A stretch of 13,690 nt of DNA from Acidimicrobiia bacterium (GTDB taxonomy: Bacteria > Actinomycetota > Acidimicrobiia > Spongiisociales > ZC4RG35), in NCBI GenBank assembly GCA_009377735.1, contig WHTL01000071.1, positions 1 through 13,690 on the forward strand, read 5' to 3'. Position numbers and translations under genes: made by a program. The stretch's first letter is position 1. Every line of letters starts with the position of its first letter. Below are positions 1 through 7,602 of this stretch, piece after piece. The notes under the pieces are model-generated. The model made no database searches and was not told the DNA's origin. It worked only from the letters and a program-made list of their open reading frames with translations.

Positions 1-39
1 AGAACGGCTGATCACGATTCACGGGAACATATCCTTTAG

Positions 40-1827
40 CCATACCCCCCATTCTCACAGTCCGCGCTCGCGATCGCGAGCATTTCGCAACAGCCTCGCA
101 ACCGGCTGAACTTCGTTTCGTTCACCCCACAGACCTCGTTCAACCTGAGAAGCAACGAGGGCACCGCGGAGGAACGCATCCACCTTTACTGGCTCCTCAA
201 GAAGGCCTGGGGACCACTGGTAGCGACGAAGAAGGGCCCGAAGCGTGTCTTCCAGGGCAGGGTGGCGAGCTTCGACGACCGGGAAAGGCGCCTCGAAGAG
301 CATCGCCAAACGCCCCGGGGTATTGACCGTGGCCTTCGGGACCGCTTCTTCGGGGCACTCGAGCAACACGACCGGGTAGCGGCTGAGTCGGGTAAGGAAA
401 CCCTCCGCGGCCAGTTTGAGCGGCTGGCGACAGAGTGGGCTCACGACCGCTCCCACCGGATCTGGAACGACGTGCACAAACGGAACCTGTTCGTGGGGAG
501 GCTGCGCAGTCTGTTAGCCGAGACCTCCATCAGCGCCTTGGAGCCAGACCTCATCATCCTCGACGAGTTCCAACGATTCAAAGAGCTTTTGGAGGGTGAC
601 TCCGGGCCAGCCCAGCTCGCCCATTCCATGTTCAACTACGCAGACGAGCACAGCCGGGCCCGGGTGCTGCTGCTCTCAGCTACCCCATACAAGATGTATA
701 CATTGTCAGAGGAGTCGGTCGAAGATGATCACTACTCCGACTTCATCCGCACCACGGAGTTCCTCATGGACGGCGACACCGCATCCTTCGCCACCGACCT
801 CAATGAGTTCCGACACCGTCTGCTCACCGTAGATCCCGCCAACACCGTGGACCTGAGGTTGGTCAAGAAGAGAGTCGAGGGAGCACTGAGTCAAGTGATG
901 TGCCGCACCGAACGACTCGCCGCCACCGAGGACCGCAGCGGAATGCTCACCGAGATAGACGATGGACCAGCCACCGTCACCGACGACGACCTCATCGGAT
1001 ATGTGGCGTTAGATCGTGCCGCCGATGCGCTCGACAGCAGGGGGATGATCGAATACTGGAAGTCAGCCCCATACTTCTCGAACTTCTGGCAGGGATACCA
1101 CGGAGGACAGCGGTTCGAGACCGAGGTCGAGTCGCACACGGAAACCGCCGCTACCGTCCGGAACCTGCTCGCAACCGGGAATGGAACGATTCCCTGGAAA
1201 GACCTCGTCGGGTTCCAACGGCTCGACCCGGGTAACGGTCGACTCCGACTCCTCGCCGGAGACACCATCGACAAGGGGGCATGGTCTCTACTGTGGCTTG
1301 CTCCCTCGCTCCCGTACTACCGACTGGGCAAGCCCTTTGACCAGTCAGAGACTGCAGATCTCACCAAGAGGTTGGTGTTCTCGGCATGGGCGGCGGTGCC
1401 CCGAGCAGTCTCATCCATCCTCAGTTACGATGCCGAACGACGCATGGTGACCGCCCAAGGCGAGCCCCGTTATATGAACGTGTCCGAGGAGCGAGCCCGG
1501 GTCGCCGAGCCGCTTCCCCTGCCCAATTCGACCACCAGTGGAATGACCGCGTTGTCGCTCCTCTATCCAAGCCCGACCCTCGCAGAGCTGGGGGATCCTT
1601 TGACGATAGGCCGTCAGGTACGGGGCGAGACGGGTCGGATACCAACCCGTCCGATGAGAAGCGTTATTAGCACCTCAGGTAGTGGCAATGACCTCGATCT
1701 CAAGTCTCGACTCTTGCCAGAAGGGCGAGGTCTCCCCGATAGGCACCGTGGTGGTGGCGGGGACCCCATCTGGGAAGACACTCCGGGAAACGAGCTCAAG
1801 TCCGGCGATCTCTCTCATGTCTTCTAG
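40..1827 (+). pseudogene. Truncated SF2-type (DEAD/DEAH-like) helicase remnant, probable defence or DNA-processing helicase
   Basis: The plus frame open from 40 reads as the middle of a large helicase. A LNFVSFTPQTSFNLRS segment lies around 109-156, a DEFQ Walker B/motif II at 562-573 after a hydrophobic LIIL strand, and an LLLSATP motif III at about 670-687. A later stretch, TALSLLYPSPTLAELGDPL (about 1546-1602), resembles the inter-domain part of roughly 1000-residue helicases of this type. The GTG at 262 is not the true start, because homology-like sequence continues upstream to about 55, where a stop at 37-39 blocks the frame. The Walker A region is not in the window and the C-terminal helicase domain is missing. 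From about 1630 to the stop at 1825-1827 the frame is only the antisense of the neighbouring RidA gene. Large helicases like this occur in defence islands, but no partner gene is visible here. I am confident it is a helicase fragment and less sure of its subfamily. Confidence 0.72.
1629..1651 (-). terminator. Hairpin 23 bases after the triple-RidA A stop, possible terminator
   Basis: Read on the minus strand, 1651-1629 folds into a 10-pair stem (GACGGGTTGG against CGACCCGTC-type partner bases, one G-U pair) around a three-base loop. It begins 23 bases after the stop of the last gene of the minus operon. There is no clear U-tract behind it, so it may stop transcription only weakly or protect the 3' end. 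It lies at the point where helicase homology ends, which suggests it arrived with the transporter block. Confidence 0.4.
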
Positions 1828-3042
1828 GTACACGACTTGATACACCACCTTGTCTAGAGAGCTCCCGTAGTGACGAAGATGGCCTTCGAGTTTCTCGTAC
1901 ACATACGCGGCGCGGGCCTCTATTCCCGTTGGGATGTCGAGGCGACCGAAACGTATCAGACGGTCCGATCCGTCGAGCTCCTCGGGTTGGTTGATTGCCC
2001 GTGGAACATCCTCGTCAATTGGGACTTCACCACATGTGAATGCAGCACCGCCACCGGATGTCGCCCCGACATAGTAAGGCACAATCAACGACGGGTCCGT
2101 GCGGACTTCCTTTCCGCGCCCGTGGGGGTCGTTGATCAGCGCAATGGCGTCAAAGGCGTGGACTGCTCCCTCGGTGGTATTGGGTCCCACCGTCAACGCC
2201 GTGCTGGCCGTCTTCCAGCGAGGCTCAGAGAAGAGATGGGCGCGCACTGGTCTCATCGGGTCAAAGTCACGCATGGGGAAGTTGAGCCATCCGGTGACCT
2301 TGAGAACATCGCCCAGTGTGGCGTCGCTCAACTCCAAGGTCGACCGAAGATGCTGGAATGTGAACCACGTCTGTGCGAGGATTGCCTTCTGCAGGGACGA
2401 ACGGTAGGGAGAGGGGTCGAATAGGTCGACGTTCTCTCCCAACTCGTCAATGCCCGTCGCTGGGACACCAGTCTCTGGGTTGATTCCGGGGAGCGCCGAG
2501 ACGAATCCGAACTGCCCCGCTCTCACCATTGCCGGGTACCGTCCGGTGACCATGTCGAGCTCGGGCGAGCGATACACTTCCTTCTCGCCCTCACGGACGG
2601 CAGCGCCTTCGAGCTGGACACGGATCGAGTCATCGAGGTCGTCCCCGCCGATCTGAACTATCGTCGTCGCCACCGTTTCGGCGTCGATGAACTGATCCAT
2701 CACCCTTTCGATGAGGGGCACATCACGCAGGTCTCGCACAAGTAGTCTCTGACGACACAGGTCGGAGGTAGGCAAACCCTCGGCCTCGAGGACCGTGGAT
2801 AGGTTGGTGTAGATCTGCCAAGCTTGCGCGAGCGCCGCATCACCTGGGATATCGAGGAACATCGCCCCATACTTGGCGTCGGCCGTTGCCCCGTTGGGCA
2901 CGTCGGCGGTTGATCGGACCAACCGACCGGTGGTCAGATCATGAGGAGTCAGGGCACCTGTAAACATAACTGAGTCGAGGTGGCCGACTAGATGGCGATC
3001 GAACGGGAGCTGCGGCATGGTGGTGCGCTGGGTTGTGGACAA
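1675..3042 (-). CDS. Triple RidA-like (YjgF/YER057c/UK114) fusion protein A
   Basis: 455 residues from a TTG start at 3042, chosen because AAGGAG lies 7 bases upstream (3050-3055). The next ATG (3018) has no such site, and a longer frame to 3099 would bury the SD. Three consecutive RidA-like units can be seen: about residues 15-149, 165-302 and 320-455. Each begins with a V.FTG / FGFVSALPG / AAFTCGEV strand, has a long helix (LAQAWQIYTNLSTVL, AQTWFTFQHLRSTL, ARAAYVYEKLEGHL) and ends with a hydrophobic strand. RidA proteins are about 130-residue homotrimers that deaminate reactive enamines/imines, with the active site between subunits, so this chain may fold as one covalent trimer. The position of E. 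coli RidA Arg105 is Thr126, Ser280 and Thr430 here, so classical imine hydrolysis is doubtful. It is the last gene of an importer operon, 56 bases after the ATPase. The fold is likely; the reaction is unknown. Confidence 0.85.
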   Translation of the reverse strand: MSTTQRTTMPQLPFDRHLVGHLDSVMFTGALTPHDLTTGRLVRSTADVPNGATADAKYGAMFLDIPGDAALAQAWQIYTNLSTVLEAEGLPTSDLCRQRLLVRDLRDVPLIERVMDQFIDAETVATTIVQIGGDDLDDSIRVQLEGAAVREGEKEVYRSPELDMVTGRYPAMVRAGQFGFVSALPGINPETGVPATGIDELGENVDLFDPSPYRSSLQKAILAQTWFTFQHLRSTLELSDATLGDVLKVTGWLNFPMRDFDPMRPVRAHLFSEPRWKTASTALTVGPNTTEGAVHAFDAIALINDPHGRGKEVRTDPSLIVPYYVGATSGGGAAFTCGEVPIDEDVPRAINQPEELDGSDRLIRFGRLDIPTGIEARAAYVYEKLEGHLRHYGSSLDKVVYQVVYLEDMREIAGLELVSRSVFPDGVPATTTVPIGETSPFWQESRLEIEVIATT

Positions 3043-3098
3043 TTTCTGTCTCCTTGGTTGGTAGCTTACTTTGTAAGGTCGGTGGCTCGGTCTCCTCA

Positions 3099-3899
3099 CT
3101 AGAACGCCCCGTGCTCGCGTAGGAGCTCACGTATTTCGTGCTGCATTTCGGTGGCGGTCGGCTCCCCAAGGGTGTCCATCGAACGTGGGCGGGGGAAAGG
3201 CACGTCGTAGATCTTCAGGATTCGACCCGGGCGCGGGCCGAGGACAACCACCTTGTCGGCGAGGACGAGGGCCTCGCCGATGTCATGGGTGACAAACAGC
3301 ACCGTCTTGTCTCCATGCAGCCAGAGGTCTTGGGTATCGAGCATCATCTGTTCGCGGGTCATGGCGTCGAGGGCACCAAATGGCTCATCCATGAACAGGA
3401 TGGGCGGATCGTGGAGAAGGGCACGACAGATGGACACCCGTTGGCGCATCCCACCAGACAGCTCCGTCGGGTACACGTCTTCGAAACCGCCTATCCCGGT
3501 TAGGTCCATCAGTTCGCGGGCACGCTGTTGCGCATGTTCCGGATCCATCCCCCTCGCCTCCGCTTGAAGGAGGATGTTCTTGAGGGTGGTGCGCCAATCG
3601 AGGAGACTGGCATCTTGGAATACGAAGCCGGAGTCGGTGAAGGGACCGGTGACCTTATGCCCGCCGATATGCACCTCTCCGGCTGTGGGCAGTTCCAATC
3701 CTGCTGCGATCATGAGAAGGGTGCTTTTCCCGCAGCCGCTCGGCCCGATGATGGTGACGAACTCCCCATGATTGATATGGAGGTCGATGTCCTCAAGTGC
3801 GTGGATCTGTTTCTTTCCCGCCTGGTAGGTATGGCCGACGGAATCCAACTTCAGATCTAGGGCTTCGGGTGCCGATGTTGGGAGATCTGTGTGAGTCAG
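3099..3899 (-). CDS. ABC importer ATPase (SsuB/TauB/NrtD type), system 1
   Basis: Cytoplasmic ATP-binding subunit that powers the permease pair encoded just upstream. Numbered from the CTG start, Walker A GPSGCGKS is at 52-59, a Q-loop (FVFQD) follows, the signature LSGGMRQR is near 147-154, Walker B ILFMDEP is at 167-173 and the switch histidine (VTHD) is His205. About 266 residues is normal for the nitrate/sulfonate/taurine family. I chose CTG at 3899 because a perfect GGAGGT (3906-3911) lies 6 bases upstream. The CTG also overlaps the permease stop as CTGA, giving translational coupling, and the LDLKLDSV N-terminal strand stays whole. The conventional alternative is TTG at 3848 (249 residues), which lacks a clear SD and cuts that strand. 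Family assignment is firm; the substrate cannot be inferred from the ATPase. Confidence 0.93.
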   Translation of the reverse strand: MTHTDLPTSAPEALDLKLDSVGHTYQAGKKQIHALEDIDLHINHGEFVTIIGPSGCGKSTLLMIAAGLELPTAGEVHIGGHKVTGPFTDSGFVFQDASLLDWRTTLKNILLQAEARGMDPEHAQQRARELMDLTGIGGFEDVYPTELSGGMRQRVSICRALLHDPPILFMDEPFGALDAMTREQMMLDTQDLWLHGDKTVLFVTHDIGEALVLADKVVVLGPRPGRILKIYDVPFPRPRSMDTLGEPTATEMQHEIRELLREHGAF

Positions 3900-4717
3900 G
3901 TCTGCACCTCCATGTAGGAGGGGTTCAGCCCGATCGTGGCGATGTGGGTGAACGCGGTCGCGGCCAGATATATGAGGCTGCCCGTGAGCGACGATAGAAG
4001 TATCGCAGCGAACGTGAGTGCGGTGTTCTGGGTCCCGATCGAGGTCAGTAGGACCACCCCGATTCCTTCACTCGATCCGACGTACTCGGCGATGATGGAA
4101 CCAATCAACGCCAGACTCGCCGACACCCTGAATGCTCCGGCCAGATGGGGTGCACTCGCCGGGAGAAGGACCTTACGAACCAAAGCCGTCGATCTGAGAC
4201 CCATGGACCTAACCAGGGCGAGAGTACTTCTCTGCACGCTGGAAACCCCCACCCTGGTGGCGATGAGGACGGGGAAGACTGTCACGAGGACGACGACGAT
4301 GAGCTTGGGAACGATCCCGAAGCCAAACCAGACTACGAAAAGAGGCGCCAGCGCGATCTTCGGGATGCTCTGTGTAACGATGATCGGCGGCATGAGGAGC
4401 CGATCCAACGTCTTAGATCTGGCGATCGCAAAGCCAGCCGATATTCCGAGCACACCGCTGAGCAACAGGCCGAGGAGTGCAGTTCGGGCCGTGGAGACCA
4501 TGTTGTTAAACAATTCGTCCCATCGGGCGACAAGCTCGTCCAAAACGTCGCCGGGAGAGGGAATGATGTAGGCGGGTGGTTGAAGCACGTTTGTGACCAG
4601 ACTCCATGCAACCACCACGAATGCCAACGCAATGAGGGGGTACACCGCGTCCATCAACCATCTCCGGTTGGGCGATAGGCCACTTTCGCCTGAGGGCGGG
4701 CCGTCTCGTTGACTCAT
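3896..4717 (-). CDS. ABC importer permease (SsuC/TauC type), system 1, second permease
   Basis: 273-residue inner-membrane permease starting at ATG 4717, which overlaps the stop of the preceding permease gene as ATGA. A longer open frame to 4975 is only the antisense-like shadow of that gene in another frame. A polar N-terminal tail of about 22 residues is followed by a hydrophobic helix (about 23-42), PSPGDVLDEL at 53-62, several membrane segments, and the family stretch IPKIALAPLFVVWFGFG (118-134). The cytoplasmic coupling region around 167-200 (RSMGL, then RKVLLPASAPHLAGAFRVS) contacts the ATPase, followed by AEYVGSSEGIG (210-220). It differs clearly from the other permease of this operon, so the pair probably forms a heterodimeric channel. 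Unlike most family members, which work with a single homodimeric permease, this system therefore has two dedicated subunits. Confidence 0.93.
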   Translation of the reverse strand: MSQRDGPPSGESGLSPNRRWLMDAVYPLIALAFVVVAWSLVTNVLQPPAYIIPSPGDVLDELVARWDELFNNMVSTARTALLGLLLSGVLGISAGFAIARSKTLDRLLMPPIIVTQSIPKIALAPLFVVWFGFGIVPKLIVVVLVTVFPVLIATRVGVSSVQRSTLALVRSMGLRSTALVRKVLLPASAPHLAGAFRVSASLALIGSIIAEYVGSSEGIGVVLLTSIGTQNTALTFAAILLSSLTGSLIYLAATAFTHIATIGLNPSYMEVQT

Positions 4718-5478
4718 GTTGCGGTGGCCCCGCGACCTGCTCCCCGGAGCAGCCGCTCTTCGGTTGCGTCTACCAGCCACACAAGCCCGAGCACCAGAAT
4801 GACGAGGATGATGAGGCTGGCGTAGAGCATCTCGCCATCGAGCCTCCGAGAGGCGTTCAGGACTAGGTAGCCAATCCCGTTGTCCGATCCGAGGAACTCT
4901 CCAATCACTGCCCCAACCGCCGCCAGTGTGACCCCTAGACGGAGGCCACCAAAGAAAGAGGGCAGGGCAACCCACATTCGAAAGCTCAATAGTGTTTTCA
5001 TGCGAGATGCCCCGATGCTGCGCGCCAATCGACTGAGATTCTCATCGAAGCGTTCCAGCCCGACCGTGGTAGAGACCAGCACTGGAAAGAACGAGATCAC
5101 GGCTGCAAGCAGAACCTTCGGCAGCATCGAGAACCCGAACCACATGATGAACAGCGGGGCGAGAGCTTCTTTCGGAGCTGCCTGAGCGAAGACCATGAGC
5201 GGATACACAGCTCGCCGGAACAGGGGCACTGAAACCAAGATCACGGCTAGGGGAATCGCCAACGCGACCGCTATCCCCAAACCGGCAGCGATCTCGCCTG
5301 CGGTCACAAGGGAATGGCTGGCGATCCACCCGATATCGGAAACAAACGCTCGGACTACGCCGCTTGGTGATGGCACAACGTAAGTTGGCACCTCAATAAT
5401 CACCAACAGCCCCTCCCAGACAGCAATGACGAGAACCCATACCGCGATTTCTCGGAGTCTCCAGCCCCTGGCACTCAC
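4714..5478 (-). CDS. ABC importer permease (SsuC/TauC type), system 1, first permease
   Basis: 254-residue inner-membrane permease with a GTG start at 5478. I see no strong SD before it, but the first hydrophobic helix (about 11-28) follows directly, so a later start would damage the protein. PSPSGVVRAF (37-46), QAAPKEALAPLFIMWFGF (99-116) and ARSIGASRMKTL plus GEFLGSDNGIGYL (152-163, 193-205) are the usual landmarks of the BPD_transp_1 family, the second being the ATPase-coupling loop. It follows the receptor gene by 70 bases and overlaps the next permease by four bases, so the genes are co-transcribed. Together with the 3896-4717 product it should form the membrane channel of importer 1. 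Confidence 0.92.
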   Translation of the reverse strand: MSARGWRLREIAVWVLVIAVWEGLLVIIEVPTYVVPSPSGVVRAFVSDIGWIASHSLVTAGEIAAGLGIAVALAIPLAVILVSVPLFRRAVYPLMVFAQAAPKEALAPLFIMWFGFSMLPKVLLAAVISFFPVLVSTTVGLERFDENLSRLARSIGASRMKTLLSFRMWVALPSFFGGLRLGVTLAAVGAVIGEFLGSDNGIGYLVLNASRRLDGEMLYASLIILVILVLGLVWLVDATEERLLRGAGRGATAT

Positions 5479-5548
5479 AGCGGAAGGAACAACCGCCGGT
5501 CCTGGCTAACGCGACTTGTTCGGGTCAGAATGGGAGCGACGCTCGGGC

Positions 5549-6634
5549 TCATAGGTCTTCGTCGATGAACTCGTTGGTGTAATAGTTCTCCAGGGGTTCG
5601 ATCTCGCCGAGATCGGCGTACTTCTGCAGCGTCTCCAAGGTTTGCTGGGCATCCTCCTCGGACATCCAACCAATAGGAGCATCCGCGGTCCTTTCGCCGA
5701 AAGCCAGCACGCCAACCTGTTCGACTGCCAAAGCCGCCTCTTCAGCTTCAACGGATCGAGGGAAACGAGCGGTCATCATCTCAACAGCCTCCTCTTGATT
5801 GTCAAGCGTCCATTGGAGGCCGCGTTGGACGGCGCGAACGAACCCTCCGACAACCTCAGGTCGTTCCTCGATCGTGTCGGGGTGGACCACTACCCCGGTG
5901 CTCACGGTCACCACACCCGAATCGGCGTAATAGAGGACGTTGGGAGGTTCCGGTGTCGAAGCCAGGAGAATTGGATACTGGGATGGAGCGAATCCGACGA
6001 AGGCATCGATGCGCCCCTCGAGCAGCGCAGGTATGTAGCTGGCGGCGTCTAGGTTGACCATCTCCACCGCATCGGCGTCGACATCGGCTGCCTCCAGGAA
6101 CGCATTGAACATTGTGGTGGGGGAGGATCCTGCCGCTCCGCCCACCGTTTTGCCCTCCAAGTCCGCAGGTGACTCTATTCCGGTCTCGGCGAGTGAAAGC
6201 ACGACGTGTGGGCTACGGCGGAAGATGTTCGCGACCATCGTCGCCGGAAGTCCCTCGGCTCGGCTCGCCGCCAAGGCATCAAAGCCTGCAAGTCCAAAAT
6301 CGTCATCCTTATTGGCGACTTGTTGGAGAGCGAGAGCTGAACCACCGCCCTCAAGGATCTCGACATCCAAGCCCTCCTCTTCGAAGAAACCCTGCTCCAG
6401 AGCAGCGTAGAAATGGGTGTGCTCTCCCGTGATTATCCAATCGAGGCGGAAAGTTGCGGGTGTTAGCGCGGTGGAAGCCCCACCTCCCTCGACCACCGTC
6501 GTGGCCTCATTCGAAGCCGCGGCCTCGGAATCAGATCCGCCGCATGCCGTCAGAATCAGGCCCAGGGACACCACAACCACCAAGGACCGAACCCACACCG
6601 ATCCTCTAAACCGACGGTTTCTGCTGATCCACAT
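5549..6634 (-). CDS. Solute-binding lipoprotein of NMT1/THI5-SsuA type, system 1
   Basis: 361-residue extracellular receptor that hands substrate to importer 1. ATG at 6634 has GGAGGAGG 6 bases upstream (6641-6648). A basic N-terminus and hydrophobic helix lead to a lipobox LTAC, with the lipid-bearing Cys31. A short Ser/Ala/Thr/Gly-rich linker (about 35-60) tethers the domain. The first strand and helix, FRLDWIITGEHTHFYAALEQ then GFFEEEGLDVEI (62-93), match the NMT1/THI5-like fold used for pyrimidine, thiamine-precursor, riboflavin and sulfonate/taurine binding. VGGAAGSSPTTMFNAFLEA further on is the usual phosphate/carboxylate-type loop region. It is the first gene of a five-gene operon behind a good promoter (6723-6752). 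The ligand is unknown; the LDW motif leans towards aromatic or heterocyclic ligands, as an inference. Confidence 0.93.
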   Translation of the reverse strand: MWISRNRRFRGSVWVRSLVVVVSLGLILTACGGSDSEAAASNEATTVVEGGGASTALTPATFRLDWIITGEHTHFYAALEQGFFEEEGLDVEILEGGGSALALQQVANKDDDFGLAGFDALAASRAEGLPATMVANIFRRSPHVVLSLAETGIESPADLEGKTVGGAAGSSPTTMFNAFLEAADVDADAVEMVNLDAASYIPALLEGRIDAFVGFAPSQYPILLASTPEPPNVLYYADSGVVTVSTGVVVHPDTIEERPEVVGGFVRAVQRGLQWTLDNQEEAVEMMTARFPRSVEAEEAALAVEQVGVLAFGERTADAPIGWMSEEDAQQTLETLQKYADLGEIEPLENYYTNEFIDEDL

Positions 6635-6640
6635 TCTGGG

Positions 6641-6648
6641 CCTCCTCC
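6641..6648 (-). promoter_or_regulatory. Strong ribosome-binding site of the system 1 receptor gene
   Basis: On the minus strand GGAGGAGG lies 6 bases before the ATG at 6634, which fixes the start of the lipoprotein and its signal peptide. Confidence 0.75.
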
Positions 6649-6722
6649 ATGTATGTGGCCGGTGCCATCCCCGATCTCAGTGGAGAATCAAGCGAAAAGC
6701 ACCCAGGCCTGCGGATCCGTGG

Positions 6723-6752
6723 AGTATATGGCAGCCGTTTCGCCTACGTCAA
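6723..6752 (-). promoter_or_regulatory. Sigma70-type promoter of the system 1 operon
   Basis: On the minus strand TTGACG (-35, 6752-6747) and TATACT (-10, 6728-6723) are separated by 18 bases. Both are close to consensus and nothing better lies between here and the ATG at 6634. Transcription would begin near 6716, giving a leader of about 80 bases. The -35 box is covered by the near-palindrome at 6747-6765, so repression by blocking RNA polymerase is plausible. Confidence 0.7.
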
Positions 6753-6765
6753 GTAAAACTTAACG
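6747..6765. promoter_or_regulatory. Operator-like near-palindrome overlapping the -35 box
   Basis: CGTCAAGTAAAACTTAACG has two 8-base arms around AAA with 7 of 8 complementary positions. It overlaps the -35 of the receptor promoter and sits between divergent genes, one of which encodes an XRE-type DNA-binding protein. Its size suits a dimeric HTH repressor. That the neighbouring regulator binds it is inference. Confidence 0.5.
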
Positions 6766-6836
6766 TCCAGGTGTTCTTCTCCAGCATTACTGAACTTATG
6801 GAGTGGAAATGTTTCGTGGCGATGAACCTGCCTGGC

Positions 6837-6842
6837 TATACT
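6837..6842 (+). promoter_or_regulatory. Possible -10 box for the XRE-cupin gene
   Basis: TATACT at 6837-6842 on the plus strand would start transcription near 6849. A weak TTTCGT lies at roughly the right distance upstream. This leaves a short leader containing the GGAGGT at 6893-6898, in keeping with a true gene start near 6904 rather than at 6844 or 6853. Confidence 0.4.
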
Positions 6843-6903
6843 TGTGGTTCTAATGGCGCGGGGTAGTGCTTCGCTCCGGTTTCGACTCCCTTGGAGGTCA
6901 AAA

Positions 6904-7592
6904 ATATCTGTCGACCCCGAACGCACTCCTGACGGACCAGGACTACGACCTACCACCCATGCCGTTGGGACGCGGCTGCGTCACCTCCGTACTCAAAAGG
7001 GTCTGACTCTGAGAGTTCTTGCCGCTCAAACGGAGTCACAGCGAGCCTCCTCAGCCAGGTCGAGAATGGGCAGGTCAACCCATCCCTCGATACGCTCCTA
7101 CGTCTTGCGGGAGAACTGTCGACCCCAATGAGCTACTTCTTTCCTGAAGACGATGTGGAACAAGAGACAAAGCAGGAATTGCCGGCGTCAGAACCGTCCG
7201 AGCTGCACGTAGTCAGATCAGAACATCGGGACCGACTTGAATTCACCGACGGGGTAACTTGGGAGAACCTCCTCCCCCAACCCGAGCCGGATATGGAATG
7301 GGTCCTAATCAACTATCCACCCGGTGCACCGGAGCCACCCCCACTGCTCCGCCATGGCGGCAAGGACTATGGGATGGTCATCGTCGGCAAGCTGACTGTC
7401 ACCTTGGGGTTTGAGGAGTACGGCCTCCAATCAGGGGATTCCATTGCGTTCGATGCCACAACTCCTCATCAGATCTCGAACCAAACCACCGAGCCTGCCA
7501 GCGCCGTCTGGTTGATCCGTAATCGTCACCGGGCACCGGACAGGGGTTCACCAGTCACCGGTGAGGCCGTCGCGTCATCGGCGCATTCCTAG
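6904..7592 (+). pseudogene. XRE-family HTH / cupin regulator, frameshifted
   Basis: Two frames together encode one regulator. Frame one gives VGTRLRHLRTQKGLTLRVLAAQT (codons 6964-7032), the first half of an XRE helix-turn-helix. From 7032 on, the next frame continues it without a break: GVTASLLSQVENGQVNPS, then DTLLRLAGELSTPMSYFF. The join needs one extra G in the ACGGAG at 7030-7035, so a single G has been lost. The remainder (7128-7592) is a linker and a cupin barrel with RHGGKDYGMVIVGKLTV and LQSGDSIAFDATTPHQI. XRE-cupin proteins of the PuuR/SutR kind sense small ligands through the cupin and regulate neighbouring transport or catabolic operons. A good SD (GGAGGT, 6893-6898) is followed at 5 bases by ATA, not ATG, in the right frame, so the start may also be lost. 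In-frame GTG 6844 and ATG 6853 exist but lack an SD. As sequenced it is probably non-functional, unless this is a sequencing error. Confidence 0.8.
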
Positions 7593-7602
7593 GACGGAGA
7601 CG

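Noticed and set aside
55..477. 140-residue minus-strand frame opposite the helicase fragment
   Set aside because: The plus strand carries clear helicase motifs, and this frame is their antisense.
1870..2424. 184-residue plus-strand frame opposite triple-RidA A
   Set aside because: Antisense of a gene with three recognisable domains; no SD or motif.
3065..3077. CTTACTTTGTAAG inverted repeat between the ATPase and triple-RidA A genes
   Set aside because: Only a 5-base stem within an operon; too short to call a regulatory site or terminator.
3936..4571. 211-residue plus-strand frame opposite the permease gene
   Set aside because: It is the antisense of a well-supported membrane protein gene and has low-complexity, non-protein-like sequence.
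4718..4975. N-terminal extension of the second permease of system 1
   Set aside because: The added residues are Arg/Pro/Gly-rich out-of-frame sequence of the upstream permease gene; the ATGA overlap at 4717 gives the natural start.
7593..7602. Terminator between the convergent regulator and permease genes
   Set aside because: Only 10 bases separate the stops, and neither flank shows a GC hairpin followed by a U-tract.
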